Origin: Pristionchus mayeri
Lineage: Eukaryota; Nematoda; Chromadorea; Rhabditida; Neodiplogasteridae
Length of the DNA: 64,000 nt
Direction: 5' to 3'
NCBI GenBank assembly: GCA_036245805.1
Contig: BTRK01000005.1
Coordinates: 26,207,469 to 26,271,468, forward strand
Positions within the stretch are counted from its first letter, which is position 1. Each line of letters opens with the position of its first letter. Under the pieces are notes generated by a model that was given only the letters and a program-made list of their open reading frames with translations, was not told the origin of the DNA and did no database searches. The position numbers were made by a program, and so were the translations under genes. Shown one piece after another: positions 49,180-59,852 of this stretch.

Positions 49180-52100
49180 CTGTAATCATTGTGGGATTAC
49201 CGTACAAAAGATGAATTGAATACCTCCAGATCTCCTTTGATGAGGTTATCAATCTTCTCATCGAGTAATTTGGGGAACGAGGGGTGGAATCGATAGACGG
49301 ACCCATCCACTCCCACAGTCACGTATTTCTTGTTCATTCTGTTGAGTAGCATAGCAATTCCCGCTGCAGTCATGTGAGCAGCCCTCCAATTGCATCCAAT
49401 CATTACGGAGATCATTCAGACGATGAGTGAGAGTGAGAGATCACCTGGTGGATACGAGGGAACAGACATAGGCCACATTGGCGCAGTCCATGGCAGATAC
49501 ATTCTCCACTCCGATATCCTCTAGAATCTGGAAGGTCTTCTGGAAGGTTCTGTCCTCGTCTTCGAGGACGTCACTCAAAGAGAAGAGATCGATTGAAGAA
49601 TAGAACGGAATAGTCTACCTTTCGATCTCAGATACGAATTTGGTGGGGAAGGAACCAGGGACAGAGATGGCTTCGTATTCTCCATTGAATAGTAGTCCCT
49701 CTCTGGCTAGTCTCTCGAGGACAACACGTACAATCTCGCCCATGTACATTCCAGATATCATCTTCTCAAACCTCCAATCATCACCCATCACTCCCTAGTA
49801 GTTGTCCACTCTCTACTCACAATTGCTTGCCGGGATTGATGCTCCCTCTATCAACTTCCTCATCGAATCGAGTACGAATGGAATCCATTGCCCCGTCATC
49901 TCCGAATGCTCCCCATTCCGTGTTGATGATCATCTAGAGAGGAAGGATCACCGGACACTCCACAGTACTCTCACCCCTCCCCGATATCTCTTAGAACGGC
50001 GAGTGATGGTCAAAGAGTGCACTCGTCACTCGTTATCACTCCTTCATCGACATCTTACCTCATCGGGTCCTCCATCATTGATATCGACAACTCCCTCTAG
50101 CTTGCTGCATCTCTCAATCTTCTCCATATAACAAGCATTCGTTCCAGTCCCTACGATCACTCCAATCTGCAATCCTCTCCCTCTCTCCCTCTCTCCCTCT
50201 TCTCCTCCACCTGACACGAGTTCTCGTTGAATGCACACGACATGAGTGCTCCCACCGTGTCGTTTAATACTGCAACCACGTCGATGTCTATATCCTTAAA
50301 ATCATACATATGAGGCGAATCGCGAGAGAATCGACCACGATGCGGCGGTAGGAAAAAAAGAGACCTATCTGGTAACAAATTTACCTACAAGTATTTCAAA
50401 TGATTCTCTTGCAAACTGCGTCGTCAGAATTTTGATATCGGTCGTCATCTTCGAGATTCGGAAGGCCAAACTTGGTACTATCACTTTTCGATATTCAAAT
50501 CGGGACCACTTAAATTATCATAACTTCGTTTAAAATGAAGATAGAAGGTCGCGCTTTTTTTAGAAAGAAAGCTACCAGCATGCTCTACAACGTGATCTAG
50601 ACGATATCATTCCTGGCCTTCATCGTGGTGCAGGGCGGTCGGGAGGACCAAAACTGACGTATCTTTGGAAATCGGAAAAACGTTTTGGGTTATCATGCTT
50701 AAGTTTAAGTTTATACATGGAACTAACTTCTCGCCAAAAATTAGGAAAATCGGAGTATAGACAAAAAAAAGGGCGCACTTTTGTGCGACGACCTTAAAAT
50801 GAGTTCTGGACAAGAGTACTTCCGCATTTTCAATTGGCATGATTTGGGCTCAAAATCGTTCAAAGACATCCAAAACAACATTGTAAGTCTCTACCCCCCA
50901 TGTTATAGCTCTTCCATTGGCCATAAATGGTCTCTTTTTTCTGACCGAAAATTTGAAAATCGGTATTTTGACCAATTTCAACATTCGGGATGTACCCAAA
51001 GGCACTAAATGGGTTTCAAATAATGTAAATACATCCCTCGAAACATCTCAAAGAAAAAGGGATCCTGAAAAGAGGAAATTTCACCTGAAGAATCCAAGGA
51101 AACACGCAAAACGATGCCCCTGGTAAAAATAGGCATAGAGACCCGTTTTATGGATAGAAATGTAGAGCACGATGAGCTGAACATTTCATCTGTTGAAAAT
51201 GAGTTTCTACCTCTTCGTCAAAGTGCCCTACTGAGCGTGGAAGTTGGCCAGAAATAGGTTAGAATCCCCCGAGAGCGCGTGCTCTAACCGTCTGGCGCTC
51301 TCGCCGCCTGACCTCCCTCTCCCTCCCCTCTATTTAGCGTTCCCCTGGACCCGTTTTTCGTCGTTTCTGGCCAACTTCCAGGAGCCGTACAATGTTGTTT
51401 TGGATGTCTTTGAACGATTTTGAGCCCAAATCATGCCAATTGAAAATGCGGAAGTACTCTTGTCCAGAACTCATTTTGAGGTCGTCGCACAAAAGTGCGC
51501 CCTTTTCTTTCAGTTTGAAAGAGAATCATTTGAAATACTTGTAGGTAAATTTGTTGCCAGATAGGACTCATTTTTTTTCCTACGGCCGCCCACCCCCCTC
51601 AAATGGTCGATTCTCTCGCGATTCCTCTCATATAGCACTCCTCCTCCCTTTCCTCTGCCGTACCCCTCGTCTGTGACAGGCCTCTCGCAGCAACTGCACT
51701 ACGTCTTCATTCTCGACTCCGCTCGCTGCGAATCCCTTCGTCCAGCTAATCAACTGCAATTCATTCCCTCCCTCCCTCCCCTTCCCCCGCCCCCTCCCTC
51801 ACCTTTGCACTAGTGAGTCCTTCCTGTCTGCATGGGAAGGAGAATGTGAATCCGAGTGGCAGTTGCTTTGCATCCTTCAGTTCGTGTTCCTCCATGAACG
51901 TGGCCATGCATCCAGCAATGTGATCGAAGAGCTATCACCAAATGAGTATTCAAATGGACTCCATCAGCTGTCACTCACCGACGATCCACTTCCCGTCATG
52001 ATTCTCTCTGGGACACGGTAAATCTTCCCTTCCATTTTCGCCTGTTTCCCGTCCAATCGAATGAGAAGGACTCGGAAATTGGTGCCGCCCAGATCGAGAG

Positions 52101-52874
52101 CGAGGAAGTCCCCCACCTCAATCATCACCCTTTCAACCCGTATTCCCTGTGACAGTATACCTCCGTTCCATTCGGGACAGCTCTCACGAAGGAAGGAAGC
52201 ATCTTCACTGCTGCACTCGAAGCTGCAATCACACTCCTCACTACATCTCCCATCTTTTCTTTCTGCAGTCTACATCATTATATCATCATTCACCTCTTCT
52301 GGGGAGGGGGTTATTATCTATTCTTTCTAAGTTCGTTCGGTCAAAGTACCGCGATTGACTCACTACATTCATTCACTCAACGTATCCTCTCACTTTTTCT
52401 CTCCTACGTAGTCAGACCAATCAAAGATCAGTGAATAAACACAGACTAATCACCCCCCTGATCCTCACTTTAGTCTCTCCCCCCCCCTTAGGAATGCTTC
52501 TCCGACTGGTTACTCACCACGTGTTCTACTCATCCCACCATCCCCCCTCATTCTATTTCATCATCATTTCTAACAATGATCTTGCACACTCGACCACGTG
52601 GGGACAATCCCTCCATTCCTTCCGCCCTCTCCCTTGCACAGCTTATCAATGCACTAGTGTACACTCTCGACACTCTTCCATATCATGAGGATACTTTGGC
52701 CATAAAAGGAGACCTCACTCTCACTGACCAGTGTCCTTCTCGAGCCCTTCCTCCATGCTTTTCTCCATCGATACCATCATCTCCTCCAATTGGGCGTCCG
52801 TGAGAATGAGGTGCTTGCAGATCTCTTGAATCTGGAATGGAAGATATCACTGGGGTGACACCACTCTTTCTTCA

Positions 52875-52905
<31 letters not shown>

Positions 52906-53027
52906 ACATTCCCTATCTATCCTACCTTCTCTTTCAGAGTCCTTTCAGGCTTTCTCGCCTGAATAATCTCATCGAGATTCGAGAGCATCTTAGTGAAGAT
53001 ATCCGAGTGAACGAGAGTGGACGTCAT
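49084..53027 (-). CDS. Hexokinase (complete, 13 exons, 500 residues)
   Basis: Phosphorylates glucose and other hexoses with ATP, the first step of glycolysis, in the cytosol. Exons on the minus strand: 53027-52926, 52831-52729, 52258-52161, 52116-51979, 51931-51803, 51753-51664, 50294-50211, 50166-50059, 49933-49821, 49771-49619, 49573-49445, 49383-49224, 49179-49084; total 1503 nt, all phases consistent. Motifs: [14 protein letters not shown] (residues 106-119, ATP phosphate), LGFTFSFP (173-180, sugar site), WTKGF (194-198), NDTVG (231-235, with catalytic Asp232), [11 protein letters not shown] (253-263), [12 protein letters not shown] (287-298, sugar-binding Glu290), [11 protein letters not shown] (475-485, adenosine site). 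One catalytic unit, as in 50-kDa animal hexokinases. An in-frame upstream ATG (53048) would add seven residues. Introns are 44-125 bp except intron 2 (470 bp) and intron 6 (1369 bp, a fold-back transposon). Confidence 0.95.
49224..49383 (-). CDS. Hexokinase exon 12
   Basis: [16 protein letters not shown] … [20 protein letters not shown]. Acceptor TTGGAG, donor GTATTC. Confidence 0.95.
49445..49573 (-). CDS. Hexokinase exon 11
   Basis: [20 protein letters not shown] … [12 protein letters not shown]. Acceptor TTTGAG, donor GTGATC. Confidence 0.93.
49619..49771 (-). CDS. Hexokinase exon 10
   Basis: [20 protein letters not shown] … PTKFVSEIE, matching the family's [12 protein letters not shown] block. 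Acceptor TTGGAG. Confidence 0.95.
49821..49933 (-). CDS. Hexokinase exon 9
   Basis: [20 protein letters not shown] … NPGKQ, with the sugar-binding Glu in NTEWGAFGD. Confidence 0.95.
50059..50166 (-). CDS. Hexokinase exon 8
   Basis: [20 protein letters not shown] … NDGGPDE, phosphate-2 motif. Confidence 0.95.
50211..50294 (-). CDS. Hexokinase exon 7 (catalytic Asp)
   Basis: [20 protein letters not shown], with the catalytic base in NDTVG. Acceptor TTTAAG, donor GTGGAG. Confidence 0.95.
50313..51650. mobile_element. Fold-back element of family 'H' filling hexokinase intron 6
   Basis: The TIR GAATCGCGAGAGAATCGACC and its complement bound the element. The arms pair along 50320-50840 and 51380-51645. 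A larger member is at 57847-59852. It occupies nearly the whole 1369-bp intron, starting ~20 bp from the exon 7 acceptor. Confidence 0.85.
51664..51753 (-). CDS. Hexokinase exon 6
   Basis: [19 protein letters not shown] … CHRRG (usual NWTKGF has Ser in place of Asn). Acceptor TTGCAG, donor GTACGG. Confidence 0.94.
51803..51931 (-). CDS. Hexokinase exon 5
   Basis: [16 protein letters not shown] … [16 protein letters not shown]: the family sugar-site signature. Acceptor GTGATAG, donor GTGAGG. Confidence 0.95.
51979..52116 (-). CDS. Hexokinase exon 4
   Basis: [20 protein letters not shown] … RIMTGSGSS, phosphate-1 motif. Acceptor GATTGAG. Confidence 0.95.
52161..52258 (-). CDS. Hexokinase exon 3
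   Basis: [13 protein letters not shown] … [16 protein letters not shown], matching the family's TVKMLPTFVR block. Acceptor GCAGAAAG chosen by phase; the nearby TGCAG would break the frame. Confidence 0.88.
52259..52728. other. Hexokinase intron 2 (470 bp)
   Basis: C/T-rich with no inverted repeat or coding frame recognised. It is the only mid-sized hexokinase intron without a visible transposon. Confidence 0.6.
52729..52831 (-). CDS. Hexokinase exon 2
   Basis: [20 protein letters not shown] … LEKDT: the N-terminal regulatory helices. Acceptor TTCCAG, donor GTCAGT. Confidence 0.93.
52876..52907. repeat. (C)n(CA)n low-complexity tract in hexokinase intron 1
   Basis: A C17 run followed by a CA repeat. 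Confidence 0.9.
52926..53027 (-). CDS. Hexokinase exon 1
   Basis: [15 protein letters not shown] … LKEK, 34 codons, phase 0. Donor GTAGGA. Start could also be the in-frame ATG at 53048. Confidence 0.82.
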
Positions 53028-54267
53028 CCCGTTACCTTCGAGAGTCATCCCGTTATCACTCCACCAATCAGACCACGAAACAACAAACCAAGTGAAAGAT
53101 AAGCATAACCAATGAGCAGAATGAACGAATCAAGAATGATATGAGAACAGAGATGCGAGATGCTTCCATCTGATTGAAGGTGCGATCAAGGGACATAAGA
53201 GAAGGGAAGATGAGAGTGGAGGGAAACGGAAGCAGACCAAATGATGAGGATGGCAATCTATTGCCTCATCTATGAGACTCCGCCTACTATCTCACACACC
53301 TTGACAATTGATAGGAGAGGGTCTATTACCCCGTTCTTATATAACAGCCTAGAGATTTCTAGAGAAATAGAGGAAGGGAGAATGAGAAGAAAGAAGAGTG
53401 GGAGGAGGGAGTGTCCAAGAGACGAAAAGAGCAAACTGGTGCCCTCCAGAGCAGATCATCCACACTTCGCCCACTTCAACTTCCTCCGTTAGCCAAATGG
53501 AAAGAAGCTCAATCATTTGACAAACGAGAAAAGAAGAACAATCGAGATATGCAACGTGTGTAATGAATGATAAGAAAGAGGATGCCTGGGGCATTCCGAG
53601 GCATTCCAAGAAGGAGCGATAAGATCGGACAGATGGAAAGTCGTCAGAGACAGAAAAGAGAACCTGCCGATAGAGAAGGACACGAGACACAAAGTACGAC
53701 GACCCACTCCATCCGTGAACACCATAAGAGCGAGACAAGAAACTACGCTCATGTTGTGCGCATTTCCCCCAACTGTTTTGAAACATCGTTAAGATATCTA
53801 CGTTATGAAAAGGTAATTAATAATAAGAAAGATATATTATATCATATATAGAACATATATTATTTTGTTCATTTACGATATATCAATATCACGATAAAGA
53901 AAAAATAGAGGAATGACTATTCGGAATGAGATAGCGAGTGTGAGTAATCTGGTGCAGTAAAGAATGTCTTGAGGAACCACAGCATCTCACGTGGGGATGA
54001 CGTCATGCGGAGTCCTCCCCTCCCTCATTTCTCGTATAACAGCCGCCAATGACATCATTCTTAACCCCACACGTGGGGACTCACATTTGGCTTTGATAAA
54101 CACACACACACACTGAATACGTCATCAACTAAATAGTAGACCAAATAGAAGATAAATCTCCGACGATTTTTTCCAATGTAAACGTTTGCTTGAATAAGCG
54201 CATCTAACAGAGAGGAATACAGAGAGAGAGAAACTACTAAATAATACAAATACACCGTCAAAGATCT
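53028..54267. other. Region upstream of hexokinase exon 1
   Basis: No further exon is recognised. At 53990-54083 CACGTG occurs twice (CTCACGTGGGG and the inverted CCCCACACGTGGGG) around an ATGACGTCAT palindrome. This is E-box and CRE-like content and may be regulatory. A CA microsatellite is at 54100-54115. Confidence 0.4.
53336..53343 (-). promoter_or_regulatory. Possible TATA box for hexokinase (TATATAAG)
   Basis: TATATAAG on the gene strand, ~290 bp ahead of the upstream in-frame ATG. Position fits a promoter with a short 5' UTR; no initiator was verified. Confidence 0.35.
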
Positions 54268-54618
54268 GGGGGGCGGACATTTCCGCAACGGGGTACCATT
54301 CGCTTGACAGAAGGAGTAGCAACATGGGAGTTGTTGCATTGTTACCAGTATGTGCTCCCCCACAATAGCATATATAAATTTTGTTACCAGGCGATATTGA
54401 GTTTTACCCCAAATCAATGACCCGGGGTTCATGGTTTGTGGATTTCCATGACCCCCTATACGTTGAAACTCAACGTACGCCTGTTAACAAAATTTATATA
54501 TGCTAAAGTGGGGGAGCACATACTGGTAACAATGCAACAACTCACATATTGCTATTCCTTCTGTCAAGCGAATGGTACTCCGTTGCGGAAATGTCCGTTG
54601 CGGAAATGTCCGCCCCCT
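54268..54618. mobile_element. MITE family 'G' copy C, uninterrupted, 351 bp
   Basis: Ends GGGGGGCGGACATTTCCGCA and its complement. Flanking 8 bp AAAGATCT occurs at 54260-54267 and 54619-54626, a perfect target-site duplication. The arms fold on GTTACCAGGCGATATTGAGT-type blocks. The right end has an internal 15-bp duplication (GTTGCGGAAATGTCC twice). Serves as the reference for copies A and B. Confidence 0.92.
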
Positions 54619-54881
54619 AAAGATCTTACAAGCAACAACCACGCTCAAAGAAAACGAGGGCAATCGGCAACAAACCGTGAAACCGCCCGAAACGAAGTAG
54701 ATCAAGTTACATTTTGTCAAACTCCAAAAAGTCAATATCGGAGCAGGACGTTTGAACTGGTTTAGGTACTTACAGTATCCAATTTCAATATGTCGTTTGA
54801 GTTGTATTTTTTTAAAGAAAATAAATATAAGTTACTTATAATATGTGTTTATTTTAGGGTTTTTGAGATTTGGAGACTTGC

Positions 54882-54983
54882 CTGTTCCTCATGAGCGATG
54901 TCGATACTCCCCCTTTGTGATAACTGCTTAAGTTTGTCGAGCGAGCTGGCCTTCTTCGCTGCCGTGCTTCCCTTTATAGGCAT
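54882..54983 (-). CDS. Isolated first exon, possibly an alternative hexokinase start
   Basis: 34 codons: MPIKGSTAAKKASSLDKLKQ, then LSQRGSIDIAHEEQ. The ATG follows TCCTCCCTTCAG directly, the look of a spliced-leader acceptor. It ends CAG|GCAAGT, a strong GC-AG type donor, in phase 0. Hexokinase exon 1 also has 34 codons and ends in phase 0, so this exon could splice to hexokinase exon 2 (IQEICKH…) as an alternative first exon. If not spliced, the frame runs on ten codons to a stop. No other downstream exon was found before hexokinase. Not recognised by itself; the join is inference. Confidence 0.55.
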
Positions 54984-56132
54984 CTGAAGGGAGGAAATTG
55001 AAAATTGTAGTATATTCCGGAAGTAAAGCTAACCCTCTTTCTTCGAGTTGTCAATAATCGACGAGAGCGCGAACGAGGCCGCATGTCGGTTACAAAAAGT
55101 GTGAGAATGGCTTTCCCGCGAGAGAATAAATAGAGGAACAGTATGGAGATCTGGGGATTATGTTATGCAATAGAGGAAAACTAAAAATTTGTACTTAGTC
55201 GTAAATTTCTATACTGCGCAAAGACTCGTGCATGCAAGCCTTGCTAGGGTATGGTTGATAGATACCAAATTACTGTACTGTTCGGACGAATTCGGAATTC
55301 ATTCTATGGAAATTCTGTGTTCTTACATCAAAATATGCAGCGAAAAAGTAGCAGAAAAGCGATGTTTTGGACGGAATGTGAAAAGTGCAAAGGAGGCGAG
55401 CGAGGGTTGTCCAATAACATCTGGCTCTACAAGTGACCAGAAGTAAGGGGGGAATAGGTACTCTCGCGTGTGTATAGATGAGTTCCGATTTCCAAGAAGG
55501 AAAAAGAAGAGGCTAACATGGGCTGACGAAATAGCGTCTGGAGGCGTGAGATAGAGAGAGAGGAGGCACGACAGAGAAGGAAAGGCTAGGGGAACTCAAT
55601 TTGTCGGATTCTTTCCATCTATTTCACACGTACACTCATTTTTAAAAAAATATCCGCTTACAAGATGCAATCCAATCAATGTTAGTTTGAGAATGTTAAA
55701 GTTTTTTGTAGATATTCCGAAAAATTAGCAATCACTCGAGAATAGTGATTGTGAGAATAGAATAGTGAAGTTTTTTTGATACTAGCTCAACAAACATTGC
55801 GTGCTATTTAGAAAACCAAAAAGCAGGACTGAAATTCGCCCTGAGGGAGAAAATCCTAGACGGGTATGGAAGAAGCCAACTTGAAAAGGGGAGAGAGAAG
55901 ATACGTCAGAGAGAAAAGGGAAACGTTGAGCTCCACGTCAAGCCTTTTGTTTGCACTCAAGAGAGAACACAAAATAGAGATGGAACACAAAACGGATCCT
56001 TTCATTCAGAAAATTAAGGGATAATCCAAACGATCTATAAAATAACAACAACTAAGAAAGTAACAACAATGAAATGGAAACAACAACAAAATGAGGGAAC
56101 AAGTGAACGAAAGAAACAAAACGCAGATCCTA
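54984..56132. other. Intergenic DNA between POLR1B and the isolated exon
   Basis: No gene or inverted repeat recognised. Purine-rich stretches (55420-55600, 55840-56110). No AATAAA-type signal close to the POLR1B stop was found. Confidence 0.5.
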
Positions 56133-56228
56133 TTATCTGCTAACATTCTTGGGATGTTCGATAGACAGCTTCAATTTGACATTCATCGATGCCAATTCAG
56201 CAGTTAGATATCGGAAGACTCGCGGAAC
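56133..56228 (-). CDS. POLR1B: POLR1B last exon
   Basis: VPRVFRYLTAELASMNVKLK, then LSIEHPKNVSR and TAA. Acceptor ATATTGAG. Confidence 0.87.
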   Translation of the reverse strand, partial: VPRVFRYLTAELASMNVKLKLSIEHPKNVSR

Positions 56229-57696
56229 CTCAATATTCTTTAATTATTATAGATTTTATGTTTTTCTATTTGATTTTATCTTTTGATCTCTCGATAGTCC
56301 GACGTCTCATGCCGTGGAAAAAGTCGAGGAGAAGAGGAAATATTAGGGTGTCCCGAAAGTTCGTGCACTATTTTTACTTATTTTTTCCCTTTCGAACTAT
56401 AATGCACCATATCAAATAAAGTTTTGTGTTTTGTACATGTGCAGGTTTACTAACAGATTCCGCTATCATACTCTGAAAACACTATCTAATTACGCTGAGA
56501 TTACATGGAAAGTCGATTTTCGGTCATGTCGTTTTAAAATTTCTAACAAAAATTAAGACTATTGTGTGAGACCCGGATTGAAACCAATGAAGGAGATCGG
56601 TGTGCAGTTATTTTTAATATAGTCATTCAACAGCTATCTTTAGTGATAGCTGAAGTAGTGCAAAACTTTCAACTTTCATTAATTTTAAAGATGTCGTTTC
56701 TTTAATTATTAAATTTTGTAATCTTTATTCGAACGACAAGCCATTCAAAAAATAATAGTTCTTAGTTTTAGTTTATTAGCAATCGTTTAGATCCATGTTT
56801 GGAATGAAATTCTCAACTTTTTAAAATTTTGTATAAAAAATCACGAGTTTCGTTAAAATTCTGCAATGCAATATGGGGCAGCGGGATGTTGGGAAACCTG
56901 CTTAGAATGAACTACTAACTCAAAGGAGCGAACAATCTGGTTTATATCTCTTCAGATGAGAGAACTGTAAATGGGGTGTTTCTATATAGATCAGGATTAA
57001 TTATATTATTTTTGCGAAAACGCAAGGATTTCAAGCCCTGAAGTATGTAAACGGAAGAACAGTGGTTGCCCTATCCAGAGCCGATTACTACCCCCTTACA
57101 AGTTTGATGACATTTGAAAAACATATTTTCAAAAAGTAGTGCACGAACTTTCGGGACACCCTAATATTTGAATTCCCGCAATTTCTCCCAGTAGAGATAG
57201 AGACTAGAAAATTGGAATGTGGGGTGGAAAACCCCTTTACACCCCATTTTCCAATTTTCAAATCGCTATCTCTACTGAGAGCTGAGATATGCAATTGCGG
57301 GAATTCAAATATTTCCTCTTCTCCTTGACTTTTTCCACGGCATAAGACCCCCGTCCACTCTATACCTGGACGACGAATACTTGATCGTCTTTTCCACAAT
57401 TCCTACACGTTTGTCTTTCAGTATAGTCCACATTCGGCTGATTCTTCGACTGAAATTTCATCATCGAGAGAGAATTTCTACTTCTCTTCTAACAACTTGA
57501 CGAAATTCAAATCACAAGAAAAGTGGAGGACAGGGCAGATGGACCACCCCCCCCCTTCCTCTTCCCCCGCCACTCACTTTCCTCTTCGCATACACTTTGG
57601 TGGACATGAGTACAGTGAGAAGGGAGGAGCATCTTCTGCATGCATACGCCACGTCTCGATCAGAACAATTCAGCAGTCGGTCCTGCACACATCTTT
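56133..57696 (-). CDS. POLR1B: DNA-directed RNA polymerase I second-largest subunit, C-terminal three exons
   Basis: Part of the nucleolar enzyme that transcribes the large rRNA genes. Exons 57696-57578, 57449-57366 and 56228-56133 join in phase to ERCVQDRLLNCSDRDVAYAC, RRCSSLLTV…KRK, SKNQPNVDYTERQTCRNCGK, DDQVFVVQ and VPRVFRYLTAELASMNVKLK…VSR stop. Two CxxC pairs (ACRRC and TCRNC) make the C-terminal zinc ribbon (clamp). The VFRYLTAELASMN block matches the RPA135-type C-terminus more than Pol II or Pol III subunits, which is why Pol I is chosen. The upstream exons are beyond the window or hidden past the fold-back DNA. The last intron contains a mariner MITE. Confidence 0.87.
56305..57345. 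repeat. Palindromic element split at its edge by the mariner MITE
   Basis: CATGCCGTGGAAAAAGTCGA at 56310 is inverted at 57323-57345. A compact palindrome follows the MITE (57167-57320; AATTCCCGCAATT…AATTGCGGGAATT). The MITE entered at the arm boundary. Confidence 0.8.
56343..57164. mobile_element. Mariner-type MITE, 822 bp, in the last POLR1B intron
   Basis: TTAGGGTGTCCCGAAAGTTC and the complementary right end, flanked by TA (56341-56342, 57165-57166). No coding frame. Ends resemble the intact mariner at 29849 (TTAGGGTGTCCGGAAAGTTC). Confidence 0.9.
57366..57449 (-). CDS. POLR1B: POLR1B exon (second zinc-ribbon Cys pair)
   Basis: SKNQPNVDYTERQTCRNCGK and DDQVFVVQ, 28 codons, phase 0. Acceptor ATTTCAG, donor GTATAG. 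Confidence 0.87.
57578..57696 (-). CDS. POLR1B: POLR1B exon (first zinc-ribbon Cys pair)
   Basis: RCVQDRLLNCSDRDVAYACR and RCSSLLTVLMSTKVYAKRK. Acceptor TTTTAAG, donor GTGAGT. Confidence 0.87.
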
Positions 57697-57846
57697 CTTA
57701 AAATCCATCATTCTCATTTTTTTCCTGTGAATTTGAATTTTCATGCATGGTGGTTTCGATGATTGAAGTTGGGACATTCCCAATAAATACATAGAACAAA
57801 ATGGCATTGAATATAGATTTTTCAAGACAGTGCTAAAGTTTTTGAT

Positions 57847-59852
57847 ATATTAGAGGAATCGCGAGAGAATCGACCACGCCGCGGCGGTAGGAAAAAAATG
57901 TGGCCTATCTAACAACAAATTCAAGTATAAGTATTTCAAATGATGCTCTTTCAAGTGCGTCGTCAGAATTTTGATATCGGTCGTCATCTTCGTGATTCAG
58001 AAGGCCAAACTTGGTACTATAACTTTTCGACATTCAAATCGGGACCACTTAAATGATCATAACTTCGTTTAAAATGAAGATAGAAGGTCGTTCTTTGTTT
58101 AGAATGAAAGCTACCATCATGCTCTACAACATTATCTAGAAGGCATCATTCCTGGTCTTCTTCATGGTGAAGGGCGGTCGGGCGGACCAAAAAATTCGTA
58201 TCTTTTGAAATCGGAAAAACTATCTGGGTTTTCATGTTTAAGTTTAAGTTCATACATGGAACTAACTTCTCGCCAAAAATTAGGGCATTCGGGGTATAGA
58301 TAAAAAAAAAGGGCTCACTTGTGTGCGGCGACCCCAAAATGAGTTCTGGAAAAAAGTACTTCCGTATCTTCAATTGGCATGATTTGGGCTCAAAATCATT
58401 CAAAAATATCCAAAACAACATTCTAACTATCTACCCCCCATGTTATAGCTCTTCCACTGGTCATAAATGGCCACCTGACCGAAAATTTGAAATTCCGTAT
58501 TTTGACCAATTTCAACATGCGGGATGGGCCCAAATGCACTAAATGGGTTTCAAATAATGTAAATACATCCCTCGAAACAGCTCAAAGAAAAAGGGCTACT
58601 GAAAAGAGGAAATTTCACCTGAAGAATCCAAGGAAACACGCTAAACTACGCTAAACTATAAAATAGGCATAGAGACTAGGCTAATGGATAGAAATGTAGA
58701 TCACGATGAGCTGAACATTTCGTCTGAAGAAAGTGAGTCTCTATCTTATCGTACAGAGCCTGGAAGATGGCCAGAAATAGGATAGAATCGCCCGAGAGCG
58801 CGTGCTCTAACCGTCTGGCGCTCTAGCAGCCTGACCTCCCTCTCCCTCCCCTCTGTTTAGCGCTCCCCTGGGCCCGTTTTCCGTCGTTTCTGGCCATCTT
58901 CCAGGCTCTGTAGCATGTTTCAACGATAAGATAGATACTCACTTTCTTCAGACGAAATGTTCAGCTCATCGTGATCTACATTTCTATCCATAAAACGGGT
59001 CTCTATGCCTATTTTTACCAGGGGCATCGTTTTGCGTGTTTCCTTGGATTCTTCAGGTGAAATTTCCTCTTTTCAGTAGCCCTTTTTCTTTGAGCTGTTT
59101 CGAGGGATGTATTTACATTATTTGAAACCCATTTAGTGCATTTGGGCTCATCCCGCATGTTGAAATTGGTCAAAATACCGATTTTCAAATTTTCGGTCAG
59201 AAAAAAGAGACCATTTATGACCAATGGAAGAGCTATAACATGGGGGTAGATACTTAGAAAGTTGTTTTGGATGTTTTTGAATGATTTTGAGCCCAAATCA
59301 TGCCAATTGAAGATACGGAAGTACTTTTTTCCAGAACTTATTTTGGGGTCGCCGCACACAAGTGAGCCCTTTTTTTTTATCTATACCCCGAATGCCCTAA
59401 TTTTTGGCGAGAAGTTAGTTCCATGTATGAACTTAAACGTACACATGAAAACCCAGATAGTTTTTCCGATTTCAAAAGATACGAATTTTTTGGTCCGCCC
59501 GACCGCCCTTCACCATGAAGAAGACCAGGAATGATGCCGTCTAGATAATGTTGTAGAGCATGATGGTAGCTTTCATTCTAAACAAAGAACGACCTTCTAT
59601 CTTCATTTTAAACGAAGTTATGATCATTTAAGTGGTTCCGATTTGAATGTCGAAAAGTTATAGTACCAAGTTTGGCCTTCTGAATCTCGAAGATGACGAC
59701 CGATATCAAAATTCTGACGACGCAGTTTGAAAGAGCATCATTTGAAATACTTATACTTGAATTTGTTGTTAGATAGGTCACATTTTTTTCCTACCGCCGC
59801 CCACCCCCCTCAAATGGTCGATTCTCTCGCGATTCGCCTCATATAAACCTCA
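57847..59852. mobile_element. Fold-back element of family 'H', ~2.0 kb, full size
   Basis: 57853-58770 and 58888-59847 are near-perfect inverted copies over almost 1 kb per arm (GAATCGCGAGAGAATCGACC at each end). The ~110 bp centre contains GAGCGCGTGCTCTAACCGTC and CTCCCTCTCCCTCCCC. The smaller copy in hexokinase intron 6 shares ends and centre. No transposase frame. Confidence 0.9.

Noticed and set aside
53349..53786. A 145-residue open frame upstream of hexokinase
   Set aside because: Ser/Leu/Phe-rich from C/T-rich DNA, no conserved motif, no matching splice context.
56400..57100. Remnant transposase inside the 822-bp mariner MITE
   Set aside because: Searched both strands for ADEKW-, DNARPH- or SPCDF-like pieces and saw none.
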